Positions 1 through 9,307 of a stretch of DNA of 64,000 nt are shown here, one piece after another. This stretch comes from Actinosynnema pretiosum (lineage in GTDB: Bacteria; Actinomycetota; Actinomycetes; Mycobacteriales; Pseudonocardiaceae), in the NCBI RefSeq assembly GCF_024171695.1, contig NZ_JAMTCF010000004.1:248001-312000 (forward strand). The letters are read 5' to 3'. The position numbers were made by a program, and so were the translations under genes. The notes beneath the pieces are model-generated. The model had not been told where the DNA came from and did no database searches. It was given only the letters and a program-made list of their open reading frames with translations. Positions within the stretch are counted from its first letter, which is position 1. Every line of letters starts with the position of its first letter.

Positions 1-1099
<1,099 letters not shown>

Positions 1100-1201
1100 T
1101 TCGCGCTCGTGCCCCGATCGGGTCGATCCTGACCCGGTCGGGGCTTCGCGCTGTCACGGGCCGGTGCAGCGGTGGCTCGACGGCGGCCCGTCAGCGGCGG
1201 C

Positions 1202-1705
1202 TCAGTGGTGCAGGAAGCCCGCGAGGGCGGCGGGGGAGGCGGCCAGCACGCTGAACCGCACGAACCGGCCGACCACGCCCGTGGCCAGGAACAGCGCGGT
1301 GGACATGCCTGCCAGCCCGGCGAGGACCGTGCTGAACATGAACGGCGGCAGCCCGAACAGCGAGCTGACCGCGTGCGTGCCGAACATCCAGCGCGGGTGC
1401 CGGTGGCAGCGCGCCCGCACCGCCTCCAACCGCGCCCGCCACCTCACCCGCCACGGCTTCACCGGCCGGTCGGGGCGCTCGGCGGGCTTGAGGAACGCGG
1501 GCAGGTGCAGCGAGCCCCTGGCGGCCAGGAAGTACACCAGCTTGCCCAGCACCTGACCGGGTGCGACGGCCAGGGCGATCCACCACCACGAGATGTCCGG
1601 CTGCTGCGTCACCAGCCCGATGACGAACAGCTCGACGCTGATCAGCGGCATCAGCGCGGAACCGACCGCGACGCCGAAAGTCAGCAGCAACCACCCCAGC
1701 ACCAC
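1202..1705 (-). CDS. VTT/DedA-like (YqaA-type) membrane protein
   Basis: 167 residues with several hydrophobic segments: residues 1-30, 35-60, and two in the C-terminal third (THAVSSLFGLPPFMFSTVLAGL, ATGVVGRFVRF). The pattern of a re-entrant Gly-rich loop (APGQVLGKLVYFLAARG) and the GRFVRF end resembles the SNARE-associated/VTT fold. DedA relatives are lipid scramblases or transporters, but the exact substrate here is unknown. Two GTG codons compete for the start, at 1705 and 1702. A TAGTCT element (minus strand, 1715-1710) lies 7 nt before the second, which would fit a leaderless start at 1702. It converges with the dapB-linked gene. Confidence 0.7.
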   Translation of the reverse strand: MVLGWLLLTFGVAVGSALMPLISVELFVIGLVTQQPDISWWWIALAVAPGQVLGKLVYFLAARGSLHLPAFLKPAERPDRPVKPWRVRWRARLEAVRARCHRHPRWMFGTHAVSSLFGLPPFMFSTVLAGLAGMSTALFLATGVVGRFVRFSVLAASPAALAGFLHH

Positions 1706-1712
1706 GCCCAGA

Positions 1713-2279
1713 CTACAGACCGGTAACGACTTCCTCGTCCAGGTTTGGCGAGCCGGACAGCCGCAGCTCCCTGACCGGGCGGCCGGAGGCGTCCAAGGTG
1801 CGCACCGTGCCGTCCGCGCCCCAGCCGCGCTTGGCGTAGAACGAGACCAGGGGCAGGTTCGCCTCGGGGACCCAGGCGACGCCCCTGGTCGCGCCGTCCG
1901 CGACCAGCAGCTCGCACGCGCGGGCCAGCAGCCTGCCGCCGTGCCCGCGCCGCCCCCAGCGGGGCTCGACCAGCAGCGCCGACACCAGCGCCGTGGTGGC
2001 CGCGTCGTCCGGGACGACGCCCTCCGCGCTCGCCAGCTCCTCCGGCGGGGCCAGGCCGACCGCGCAGAACCCGACGAGCCAGTCGCCCTCCACCGCCACC
2101 AGCACCTGGCCCCGGTCCACCGCCTCGGCCCAGACCGCGGCGGTCTCGGCGACGTCGATGCCGTCCAGCACCTCGGCGGGGAGGATCTTGGCGAACCCGG
2201 TCCGCCAGGTGTCGCGGTGGACGCGGGCGATCTCCGGCACGTCGTCGGTCGTCGCGGGGCGCACCGCTGCTTCGGCCAT
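1713..2279 (-). CDS. GNAT family N-acetyltransferase
   Basis: 188 residues. The acetyl-CoA-binding motif A is visible as RWGRRGHGGRLL near residue 120 (R-x-x-G-x-G/A type), and the C-terminal FYAKRGW is the usual motif B of GNAT enzymes. The substrate cannot be told from sequence. The ATG at 2279 is preferred over an upstream in-frame ATG at 2486, because the protein then begins with the typical beta-1 (VRPATTDDVPEIARVHRDTW) and because TAGGGT lies 7 nt upstream on the minus strand (2292-2287), as expected for a leaderless start. It is divergent from the DNA glycosylase gene. Confidence 0.85.
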   Translation of the reverse strand: MAEAAVRPATTDDVPEIARVHRDTWRTGFAKILPAEVLDGIDVAETAAVWAEAVDRGQVLVAVEGDWLVGFCAVGLAPPEELASAEGVVPDDAATTALVSALLVEPRWGRRGHGGRLLARACELLVADGATRGVAWVPEANLPLVSFYAKRGWGADGTVRTLDASGRPVRELRLSGSPNLDEEVVTGL

Positions 2280-2352
2280 GCCGGGCACCCTAGTGATCAG
2301 CCCGCAGGTCGATTTGTCGGCCCCCGCCGGCACGATGCGCCGGGTGCAGACG

Positions 2353-3555
2353 ATGAGCGCGGACACCGCACGCCTGACCGCACTGGCGGCGCAGGGCTTC
2401 GCCGACCCCCGACCGGCGGCGCCCACGCGCAGGCACCTGCAGCGGGTGCTCGGCCGGACCAAGCTGCTCCAGCTCGACTCGGTCAACGTGGCGGTGCGGG
2501 CGCACTACATGCCCGTGTTCAGCAGGTTGGGGGATTACCCGGTCGGGTTGCTCGACGACGCGGCGTGGGCGCCCAGCGCGCGCAAGCCCCGGCTGCTGGT
2601 CGAGGCGTGGGCGCACGAGGCCAGCCTGGTCCCGGTGGAGGACTGGCCGCTGGTGCACTCCGGCGCGAAGAAGAGGGGGTGGTGGGCCAGGTACGACAAG
2701 CTCGTCGAGGACTCGCCCGAGCTGGTGGCGGACATCCTGGCGGTGATCGCCGAGTCGGGGCCGATCGGGGCCGGGGCGGTCGAGCGGGCGCTGGTCGGGC
2801 CGGAGAAGCGGCAGCGCGGGCCGTGGTGGGACCGGTCCGAGGTGAAGTGGATGTGCGAGTACCTGTTCGCGATGGGGCGGCTGGCCACGGGGACCCGGCG
2901 CGGGTTCGAGCGGCTGTACGACCTGACCGAGCGGGTGGTGCCCGCCGAGGTGCTCGGGCGTCAGGTCGGGCCCGAGGAGGGGGCGCGCGGGCTGGTGGCG
3001 CGGGCCGCGAGCGCGCTGGGCGTGGGGACCGAGACCGAGCTCCGGGACTACTACCGGCTGCCGCCCGCGCGCAGCAGGCAGGCGGTGGCCGAGCTGGTCG
3101 AGGCGGGGGAGCTGGAGCCGGTGGCGGTGGAGGGCTGGGCGGCGCCCGCGTACCGGCACGTGGGCGCGGTGACGCCCAGGAAGGTGGCGGGTCGGGCGCT
3201 GCTGTGCCCGTTCGACCCGCTGGTGTGGGAGCGGGCGCGCACCGAGCGGATCTTCGGGTTCCGGTACCGCATCGAGATCTACGTGCCGGAGGCGAAGCGG
3301 GTGCACGGGTACTACGTGTTCCCGTTCCTGCTGGACGGGCGGCTGGTCGCGCGGGTCGACCTGAAGGCGGACCGGGCGGCGGGGGTGCTGCTGGTGCAGG
3401 GCTCGTACGCGGAGCCGGGGGTGGAGCGCGGGCGGGTGGCCGTGGAGCTGGCGGCGGAGCTGAGGTGCATGGCGGGGTGGCTCGGGTTGTCCGGCGTACG
3501 GGTGGGGGAGCGCGGCGACCTGGCCGCTGAGCTGGGAGTTCTCGCCGCCTCGTAA
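2353..3555 (+). CDS. winged-helix DNA glycosylase, YcaQ/AlkZ family
   Basis: 400 residues of the HTH_42 family that contains E. coli YcaQ and Streptomyces AlkZ, which remove alkylated or cross-linked bases from DNA. The catalytic Q-hydrophobic-D/Q motif is present as LQLDSVNV (Gln40, Asp42 from this start), i.e. the QxD variant seen in YcaQ rather than the QxQ of AlkZ. Tandem winged-helix segments rich in Trp and Arg follow (KSG-type loop KKRGWWARY; WDRSEVKWMCEYLF; the conserved LLCPFDPLVWERART). Starting at 2353 gives the family-typical MSADTARLTALAAQGF; an ATG at 2335 would add six residues. The QxD form suggests a relaxed inter-strand cross-link glycosylase, which is inference. Confidence 0.85.
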   Translation: MSADTARLTALAAQGFADPRPAAPTRRHLQRVLGRTKLLQLDSVNVAVRAHYMPVFSRLGDYPVGLLDDAAWAPSARKPRLLVEAWAHEASLVPVEDWPLVHSGAKKRGWWARYDKLVEDSPELVADILAVIAESGPIGAGAVERALVGPEKRQRGPWWDRSEVKWMCEYLFAMGRLATGTRRGFERLYDLTERVVPAEVLGRQVGPEEGARGLVARAASALGVGTETELRDYYRLPPARSRQAVAELVEAGELEPVAVEGWAAPAYRHVGAVTPRKVAGRALLCPFDPLVWERARTERIFGFRYRIEIYVPEAKRVHGYYVFPFLLDGRLVARVDLKADRAAGVLLVQGSYAEPGVERGRVAVELAAELRCMAGWLGLSGVRVGERGDLAAELGVLAAS

Positions 3556-3572
3556 CCCCGTGGAGTGAAACC

Positions 3573-3613
3573 AAAAAAAGTGGGCTGACAGATGTTGAAA
3601 TCTGTCAGCCCAC
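3573..3613. promoter_or_regulatory. perfect 14-bp inverted repeat with an A7 run (operator or minus-strand terminator)
   Basis: GTGGGCTGACAGAT (3580-3593) and its exact complement (3600-3613) flank a 6-nt loop. Seven A residues precede the left arm, so on the minus strand this reads as a hairpin followed by T7, the shape of an intrinsic terminator. No annotated minus-strand gene needs a terminator here. The right arm also overlaps the space between a possible -35 (TTGAAA, 3595-3600) and -10 (CATACT, 3619-3624) of the aldo/keto reductase gene, so a repressor operator is an equally good reading. Confidence 0.6.
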
Positions 3614-3630
3614 TACCCCATACTCTCCCC

Positions 3631-4629
3631 ATGACCCCTTCACGCAAGCTGGGCAGCACCGGACCGTCCACGTACCCGCTGGGCCTGGGCTGCATGGGCA
3701 TGTCCGACATGTACGGCCCGCCGGACGAGCGCGAGGGCGTGGCCACCATCCACGCCGCGCTCGACGCGGGCGTGACCCTGCTGGACACCGGCGACTTCTA
3801 CGGCATGGGCGCGAACGAGCTGCTGATCCGCGACGCGCTGCGCGGAAGGCGCCGCGAGGACGTGCTGCTGAGCGTCAAGTTCGGCGCCTTCCGCGACCCG
3901 GACGGCGGCTGGCACGGCAACGACGGCAGGCCGGAGGCCGTGGCGAACTACCTGGCGTACAGCCTCCAGCGCCTGGGCGTGGACCACATCGACGTCTACC
4001 GCCCGGCCCGGCTCGACCCGAACGTGCCGATCGAGGAGACCGTGGGCGCCGTCGCGGAGGAGGTCCGCAAGGGCAGGGTGCGCCACATCGGCCTGTCCGA
4101 GGTGGGCGCGGAAACCCTCCGCAAGGCCCACGCCGTCCACCCGATCGTGGACCTCCAGATCGAGTACTCCCTGCTGTCCAGGGGCCCGGAGGCGGAGATC
4201 CTGCCCACGGCCAGGGAGCTGGGCATCGGCGTCACCGCGTACGGCGTCCTGGGCAGGGGCCTCCTGTCCGGCCACTGGAACCCCACCCGCGAAACGACCC
4301 AGGCCGACTTCCGCACCCACAGCCCCCGCTTCCAGGGCGACAACCTGGCGAAGAACCTGGCCCTGGTGGAGGCCCTGCGCGCGGTGGCCGAGTCTAAGGG
4401 CGCCACCGTGGCCCAGTTGGCGATCGCCTGGACCCTGTCCAGGGGCGAGGACGTGATCCCCCTGGTGGGAGCCCGCACCCGAACCCGCCTGGCCGAGGCC
4501 CTGGCCGCGCCGGACGTCCACCTGACGGAGGCGGACCTGGCCGAGATCGAGTCGGCGGTCCCGCCGCAGGAGGTGGCGGGCGCCCGCTACCCGGAACAGA
4601 TGCTGGCCCACATGGACAGCGAACGCTGA
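3631..4629 (+). CDS. aldo/keto reductase
   Basis: 332 residues with the AKR (beta/alpha)8 signature: GxxPLGLGCMGMS near the N-terminus, LLDTGDFYG with the catalytic Asp52 and Tyr57, and Lys83 in SVKFG. The C-terminal NADP-binding segment PLVGARTRTRLAEAL is intact. The fourth member of the usual catalytic tetrad, a His within a QHR-type strand, is replaced: the sequence here is YRPARLDP, placing Ala126 at the His position. A subgroup of actinobacterial AKRs shares this sequence, as I recall, so it is probably a family trait and not damage. The ATG at 3631 lies just after a possible -10 element. The substrate is unknown. Confidence 0.88.
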   Translation: MTPSRKLGSTGPSTYPLGLGCMGMSDMYGPPDEREGVATIHAALDAGVTLLDTGDFYGMGANELLIRDALRGRRREDVLLSVKFGAFRDPDGGWHGNDGRPEAVANYLAYSLQRLGVDHIDVYRPARLDPNVPIEETVGAVAEEVRKGRVRHIGLSEVGAETLRKAHAVHPIVDLQIEYSLLSRGPEAEILPTARELGIGVTAYGVLGRGLLSGHWNPTRETTQADFRTHSPRFQGDNLAKNLALVEALRAVAESKGATVAQLAIAWTLSRGEDVIPLVGARTRTRLAEALAAPDVHLTEADLAEIESAVPPQEVAGARYPEQMLAHMDSER

Positions 4630-4779
4630 CCGTAGTCCCATGCGCGGGCCTGGCCACGCCCCCTGGGGGTGCTACCGCTGAGGTGCCGGTGGGCGGCTCT
4701 TGAAAGCGACCGCAGATTCCACATTGGTGGGGTCTCTCAGCCAAGTGGACTGCTCATACCGCCACAACAGGTGAGGTGG
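4630..4779. other. intergenic stretch, no gene seen
   Basis: Between the aldo/keto reductase stop and the transposase remnant I see no credible gene, hairpin or repeat. The composition is less biased than in the neighbouring genes. Confidence 0.5.
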
Positions 4780-5490
4780 TCACAAGCAAGGTGTCTGGTC
4801 GGTGCTCCAGCCGTGTTCACAGTGGGCGCAGGCCAGTGCGGCGGTGACGATGAGGGTGGGTTTGCGGTGCTTGCGGTGGCACGGGCGCAATGCGTTCCAC
4901 CGTCCGACCAACAACGTGAACCCGCGTTCGCCCTGCCCACGCAGGCGGCGTAGGAGCAGGTCGTGGATTTCTGGCACACGCTCAACTCGGGTTCGGCCTA
5001 GCACCTGCGTGGGGTGCGATTCGGGGTGATCACCCCCGTGCCCGGCATTGAAATATCCCTGTTCGGCAAAGGTGGGCAGGTCGAGCCCGGCAGCCACTCG
5101 GGCCAGGGCCAGGCAGGTGGCGTCGGTCGACAGCCGGGTCGTGCACCTGCCCCGGCTCCACGGGACCGACCTGGATCGGTAAGCCGCCGGGGTTGGTGAC
5201 TGCGGTGATCACGCCGCCGTGGCATCGGGTCTTACCTGAATACCAGGCGTCGATGACCTGCTTGTGCCGGTTCATGCCGGTCTCGCCGTGGCGGTGGTCG
5301 CTGCGGAACAGCGTCCCGTTCAAGGCCACGTGCGCGGCGCTGTGCGCCTTCACCCGAACGAGGGGCGCGGCCAGTTCGGGGTCCCAGTCCGCCGGACGGC
5401 GAGAACTCGCGGGGGAGCGGTAGGCGGTGGCGCGCGAGACGTGGTGGTCGCGGGTCAGTCGGGCGGGGTTGGTGTGGTCGAGTGGCCACC
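4780..5490 (-). pseudogene. degenerate IS transposase (IS5/IS112-like DDE)
   Basis: Two minus-strand frames together recreate a DDE transposase. The upstream frame (about 5490 down to about 5140) shows a helix-turn-helix-like piece (RLTRDHHVSRATAYR), then AHVALNGTLFRSD and IDAWYSGKTRCHGG, matching the V-x-DGTL and YSGKHRRHG blocks of IS5-group transposases, then EPGQVHD. The downstream frame continues with LALARVAAGLDLPTFAEQGYFNAG and ends with GERGFTLLVGRWNAL and HCEHG, the usual C-terminal block. The frame changes once near 5135-5150 and no start codon with a ribosome binding site is evident, so it is inactive. No terminal inverted repeats or target duplications were identified by eye. Confidence 0.75.
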
Positions 5491-5820
5491 GCAGACCAAC
5501 ACGGCTTGGCCGAGCAGATCAGGGCACGGCTTTCCGTATCACGCCTGGTCAGCTACCCGCCTGGCAGACCGCCTCGATCTCACCGAGTTCCCGGTGGTGG
5601 TGAGGACCGCCGGGAACCCGTACGTCCTGCCCACGGCCCACCACCTACCGGACCGGGTCGTCAAGGTCCTGCTGATCTCGGGCAACGGCGCACCTGCGCT
5701 CAGCCCGCGTGTGACACCGACCTCTTGGAGAGCTCCACGTCCAACCTGCACCAGTTGATCGCGGAGAGGGTGGTGGTCGCGATCCGCCAAGCCACCACCA
5801 CGACCTGACCTCATAACCCC
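5491..5820. other. intergenic stretch beside the transposase remnant
   Basis: About 330 bases without a convincing gene. The open frames on both strands lack codon bias and known motifs. It may contain the lost N-terminus or end of the insertion element, but I could not align it. Confidence 0.4.
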
Positions 5821-6110
5821 GCTCACCCCACCACTCGCAAACGCCTGCCCACCGCCGACTGCCGTGCCGTCACCGATTGCCACCCCACCGCAGACGGTCG
5901 CCCCACCCCCAATTGCCGCCCGTGGTGCGGCGGCTGACAGTGGCCCGGCAGCTGGCAGCCACCGCCGACGGTCACCCCAGCGCCGATTGCCGTCCCCCTG
6001 CCGATTGCCGCCCCCACCGACTTTCGCCCCACTACCGACTGTCGTCCCCTTCGACTGTCGTCCTGCCCCTACGGTCGTCCCGCTCCGACTGCCGTGCCGC
6101 CGCCAGTCCG
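5821..6110. repeat. degenerate C-rich repeats around CCGAYTGCCGYCCC
   Basis: A run of roughly 15-21 base units built on CCGATTGCCG/CCGACTGTCG followed by C-rich linkers, clearest from 5970 to 6090. The units are imperfect and give open frames on several strands that I regard as non-coding. Confidence 0.55.
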
Positions 6111-6180
6111 CCGCGCCGAGCCTTCGAGCGCCAACGACTTGCTCCTCGTGGCGCTGAAAAACCGGTCGGGCGGCGTCGAG

Positions 6181-6252
6181 ATGCCTGTTCACCGTGCTCG
6201 TGCGGCCGATGCCGGGGTGCCTGTTCATCGTGCTCGCGCGGCCGGTGTCGGG
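6181..6252. repeat. 36-bp tandem duplication
   Basis: Two adjacent 36-base copies (6181-6216 and 6217-6252), both built as TGCCTGTTCA-x-CGTGCTCG-x-GCGGCCG followed by a variable end, differing at only a few positions. It lies upstream of the TetR gene in otherwise empty DNA. Confidence 0.8.
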
Positions 6253-6406
6253 ACGCTGTCGGGGATATCTCCGGTGCGGGTCCCGCCAGTGGTGGGGCGC
6301 GTCCGGCTCGGTGTGGGGCCGGTGTGATCGCGTGCGTCTGGTTTGGTGAAGCCAGGTGCGGCGGGGCATGGTTCACGCACGGGGTTGTGCGCAGGAGGAG
6401 GCTGGT

Positions 6407-7000
6407 GTGGCGGAAGGCGCGTTGACCGCGGAGTTGATCCTCGGCACCACCGAGGACGTGCTGCGGCGCTACGGTCCGGCCAAGGCGACCGTGGTGGACG
6501 TTGCCAGGGCGCTGGGCGTGAGCCACGGCAGCGTGTACCGCCACTTCCCGACCAAGGCCGCGCTGCGGGAGGCGGTGGCGCGCCGGTGGTTGGAGCGCTG
6601 GCACGAGGGTCTGGCCGACGTCGCCCACACCGACGCGCCTGCCGAGCAGCGGCTGCGGGACTGGCTCTCGACGCTGTTCGAGATCAAGCGCCAGAAGGTC
6701 CGCGAGGACCCCGAGCTGTTCGACACCTTCGCCACCCTCATGCGGGAGAACCTCGCGGTGGTCGACGACCACGTGACCGGCCTGGAGAGCGACCTGGCAA
6801 AGATCATCGCCGACGGCATCGAGTCCGGCGACTTCGCCCCGCGCGACTCCAAGGTGGCGGCGCGGGCGGTCTTCGACGCCACCAACCGCTTCCACGACCC
6901 GATCTACGCCGCCGACTGGAAAGCCCCGACCATCGACGTGGCCTTCACCGCAGTGGTGTCACTGGTGGTGTCAGGCCTAAGCGTCCCGGACCACCCCTGA
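6407..7000 (+). CDS. TetR family transcriptional regulator
   Basis: 197 residues. The N-terminal helix-turn-helix is clear: VVDVARALGVSHGSVYRHFPTKAALREAV at about residues 25-55. The C-terminal ligand domain resembles the TetR_C group seen in PsrA/YbiH-like regulators (LFEIKRQKVREDPELFDTF). The GTG at 6407 is chosen because AGGAGGAGG sits 6-14 nt upstream (6393-6401); an ATG at 6356 would add 17 residues without a ribosome site. There is no obvious divergent partner, since upstream is repeat DNA and downstream is low-complexity sequence, so its target is unknown. Confidence 0.85.
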   Translation: MAEGALTAELILGTTEDVLRRYGPAKATVVDVARALGVSHGSVYRHFPTKAALREAVARRWLERWHEGLADVAHTDAPAEQRLRDWLSTLFEIKRQKVREDPELFDTFATLMRENLAVVDDHVTGLESDLAKIIADGIESGDFAPRDSKVAARAVFDATNRFHDPIYAADWKAPTIDVAFTAVVSLVVSGLSVPDHP

Positions 7001-7550
7001 CCCCGATCCCGGCCCCGCTTCCGATCCCAGGTCTGACCCGGCCCCTGCTTAGTCCGGCGCGGCGCAGCCCGGCTCGGCGCGGCCCAGCCCTGGCCCGGAC
7101 CGGCTCGCTCCGGCACCAGCTCGCCCCAGCCCCAGCCCCAGCCCCAGCCCTCGCCCCGGCCCAGCTCGCTCCAAGCTCTCGGCCTCGGGCCTCGGCTCCG
7201 CTTTAGGTCTCGGCCCGGCTCCTGGTCTCGGTTAAGCCCTCGGTCCTAGGCGCAGGTTCCCGGCTAGCTCTAGATCCCGGTCCTGGGCGTAAATCCCTGC
7301 CTCGGTCTGGTCTTTTCGCCCACGTACCGCTCTAGTCCGGCGGTGGTGTCTCATTGTGCTCCGTCGCCGTCGCCGCTCCTGTCGCCGTCGCCATCGCCAT
7401 CAGCCGGCCCGGTGCCCCACTCGCCTGCCGTCGCGTCCCGATCTCGCCACCCGACGCAGCGTCCCCGTCCCAGCGTCCCCCGACCCGGTGTGTCACCCAC
7501 CGTTCGTGTAACGCCACCCGGTCATACGCAGCACCACCCGGACACGCGAA
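7001..7550. other. low-complexity C-rich intergenic region
   Basis: About 550 bases of strings such as CCCAGCCCCAGCCC (around 7127-7150) and GTCGCCGTCGCC (7366-7392). The open frames that cross it show no domain and no codon bias. I see no RNA gene or clear promoter. Confidence 0.5.
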
Positions 7551-7584
7551 GGGGCGCGCACCTCCCCCTGGACGTGCGCGCCCC
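7551..7584 (-). terminator. hairpin downstream of the DUF4097 gene
   Basis: GGGGCGCGCAC (7551-7561) pairs perfectly with GTGCGCGCCCC (7574-7584) over a 12-nt loop. It lies about 75 nt beyond the end of the minus-strand DUF4097 gene. There is no long T-run. Confidence 0.5.
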
Positions 7585-7659
7585 ACCACGAACCTACTGG
7601 CCCTCCGGCGCTTCCGCCGCTCCAGTCTGATCACACTCGGGTGTCACCACCCCCGGTTG

Positions 7660-8562
7660 TCAGCCCGCAGCCGTCGTCACCAGGGCGTTCCCCCTGCTCG
7701 TCCGGCCCGTGATCACCAGGTCCGGCGCCTGCGCCGGGCGGTTGGTCGAGACCTCCAGCTCGCTGCGGGCCGTGCCCGAGGTCGACGCCAGGTCCACCTC
7801 CGCCGCCACGCCCTGGCGCACGCCCACGCGCACGTCGCCCGACCCCGTGCCCAGCGTGATCCGGCCCGACGCCGCGTCGGCCACGGTCACGTCGCCGCCG
7901 CCCGTGCGCACCTGCACGTCGCTCTGCACCGCGCCCAGCCACACGTCGCCGGTCGCCGTGTGCACCTCGGAGCTGCCGCTCACCGCCGCCACCTCGACGT
8001 CGCCGCTGCCGTTGCGCGCCTTCACGCCGCCCAGCATCGGGCCCAGGCGGACCTTGCCGGAGCCCGACGTCACCTGCGACGCGGAGTCGGCGCTGTCCGC
8101 GGTCACGTCGCCGGTCCCGGTGTTGATGTCCAGGCGGCCCGCGCCGCCGGTGATCGCGACGTTCGCCGAACCCGACTTCACCAGCACGCTCGACCCCTTC
8201 GGGGCGCGCACGGCCACGCTGATCGGCACCGCGCGCAGCGGCAGGGCCTTCGACGAGCGGATGACCAGGCGGTTCCCGGTCAGCTCCAGGCGCGCGTCGC
8301 GCACCGCCTCCGCCACCCCGCCGGACCCGCCCGCCGGACCGCCCTTGCCACCCGCGAACTGGTCGCCCACCCAGCTCAGCAGGCCGTTCAGCCCGTCGGT
8401 CCAACCATCGCCCCCGGACGGCTCGTGGCGCAGCTCCACGTCCACCGCCTCCTCGTCGACCAGGTGCACCAGCACCCGCCCCGACACGAGCGCCACGTCG
8501 ACCTCGACGGGCCCCGTCACGTCGAACGCCTGCCTGCGCACCACTTCGGACTCGCTACCCAC
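7660..8562 (-). CDS. DUF4097 family beta-strand repeat protein
   Basis: 300 residues. After a polar N-terminal 110 residues the protein is a run of short G-x-V-x-V strands (VLVKSGSANVAITGGAGRL, INTGTGDVTADSADSA, ARNGSGDVEVAAVSG, RTGGGDVTVADAASG, GTGSGDVRVGV), each about 20 residues, the hallmark of the DUF4097 right-handed beta-helix. There is no signal peptide or membrane segment, so it is probably cytoplasmic. It starts 21 nt after the stop of the RHH gene, on the same strand, so the two form an operon and may act together. The function of DUF4097 proteins is unknown; a scaffold or adhesin-like role is speculation. Confidence 0.8.
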   Translation of the reverse strand: MGSESEVVRRQAFDVTGPVEVDVALVSGRVLVHLVDEEAVDVELRHEPSGGDGWTDGLNGLLSWVGDQFAGGKGGPAGGSGGVAEAVRDARLELTGNRLVIRSSKALPLRAVPISVAVRAPKGSSVLVKSGSANVAITGGAGRLDINTGTGDVTADSADSASQVTSGSGKVRLGPMLGGVKARNGSGDVEVAAVSGSSEVHTATGDVWLGAVQSDVQVRTGGGDVTVADAASGRITLGTGSGDVRVGVRQGVAAEVDLASTSGTARSELEVSTNRPAQAPDLVITGRTSRGNALVTTAAG

Positions 8563-8583
8563 GACCGATCCCCCTAGTCCCCG

Positions 8584-9141
8584 TCAGCCCTGCACCCAGC
8601 CGCGCACCCGCGTCGACGACTGCGACGACGAGTGCGAGGACGACTGCGACGACTGCCCCCGGTTGTCACCACCGCCGTGCCACTCGCGCCTGCCGCCGCC
8701 GCCGAACCCGCGCCTGCCGCCGACCGCGCCCTGCACGGCCTGCGCGACGAACGTGTTCAGCGACATCCCCTGCGCCGCCGCGACCTGCTCGGCCTTGGAC
8801 TTCAGCTCGTCCAGCAGCCGCAGCGTGATCCGGGTGGCGTCCCCGCTCATCGGCCGGGGCGCCTCCTGCGGCTCCGGCTCGCGCTCCTCCTGCGCGGGCC
8901 CGGTGCCGGACACGACGACCTTCACGTCCCGCCCGTCCAGCCGGACCTCGACCACCGGCCCGTCGAGCGAGGCGGTGACCTCGGCGGCCAGATCGGACAG
9001 GGCGTTCATGATCGCCAGTCGGGCGGCGGGCTCCAGCGCCGCGGCGAGCACGGCCGCGCTGCGCCGGGTGTTCTCGTCACCGGCGGACGCGGCTGTCGTC
9101 AGGTCTTCCCGCAGGGCGGAGATGTACGGCGAAAGGTCCAT
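8584..9141 (-). CDS. RHH (HicB/Arc-like) DNA-binding protein with a Ser/Gly-rich tail
   Basis: 185 residues. The centre carries a ribbon-helix-helix domain at about residues 110-150 (the beta strand ATRITLRL, the helix DELKSKAEQVAAAQ, then GMSLNTFVAQAVQ), as in HicB antitoxins and Arc-type repressors. The first 100 residues are helical and acidic, and the last 40 are Gly/Arg then Ser/Gln-rich. The ATG at 9141 is favoured over 9162 because it gives a clean N-terminus. The start lies within two ATGACACCA direct repeats 11 bp apart, a spacing suited to RHH dimers, so autoregulation is likely. It leads the operon with the DUF4097 gene. No toxin gene is adjacent. Confidence 0.75.
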   Translation of the reverse strand: MDLSPYISALREDLTTAASAGDENTRRSAAVLAAALEPAARLAIMNALSDLAAEVTASLDGPVVEVRLDGRDVKVVVSGTGPAQEEREPEPQEAPRPMSGDATRITLRLLDELKSKAEQVAAAQGMSLNTFVAQAVQGAVGGRRGFGGGGRREWHGGGDNRGQSSQSSSHSSSQSSTRVRGWVQG

Positions 9142-9218
9142 GACACCAAGATGACACCACAAGTGACGGCAGTCAAGGAACCTGATGATGTCGATGTTGC
9201 CGCCACCGCGACATCATC
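9140..9218. promoter_or_regulatory. direct and inverted repeats between the RHH gene and thyX
   Basis: ATGACACCA occurs at 9140-9148 and 9151-9159 (period 11). Further on, GATGATGTCG (9184-9193) is mirrored by CGACATCATC (9209-9218) across 15 nt. Both lie in the divergent region between the RHH operon and thyX. They are candidate operators for the RHH protein, which is inference. Confidence 0.55.
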
Positions 9219-9293
9219 CGATCGGGCGGCGACTGAGGCCCACAACACGGGGGCGACCACCGCATCCCAGCCGGAGACGCTCCCGCAGTGCTC

Positions 9294-9299
9294 TAAGGT
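9294..9299 (+). promoter_or_regulatory. -10 element of thyX (leaderless)
   Basis: TAAGGT ends 8 nt before the thyX ATG and no ribosome binding site precedes the ATG, which fits transcription starting at the start codon. Confidence 0.5.
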
Positions 9300-9307
9300 T
9301 TCGCCTC

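Noticed and set aside
4669-4953. 94-residue plus-strand frame
   Set aside because: It runs antisense to the transposase remnant and has no recognised motif.
7354-8577. 407-residue plus-strand frame over the DUF4097 gene
   Set aside because: His/Arg-rich shadow; the minus frame has the regular beta-strand repeat of DUF4097.
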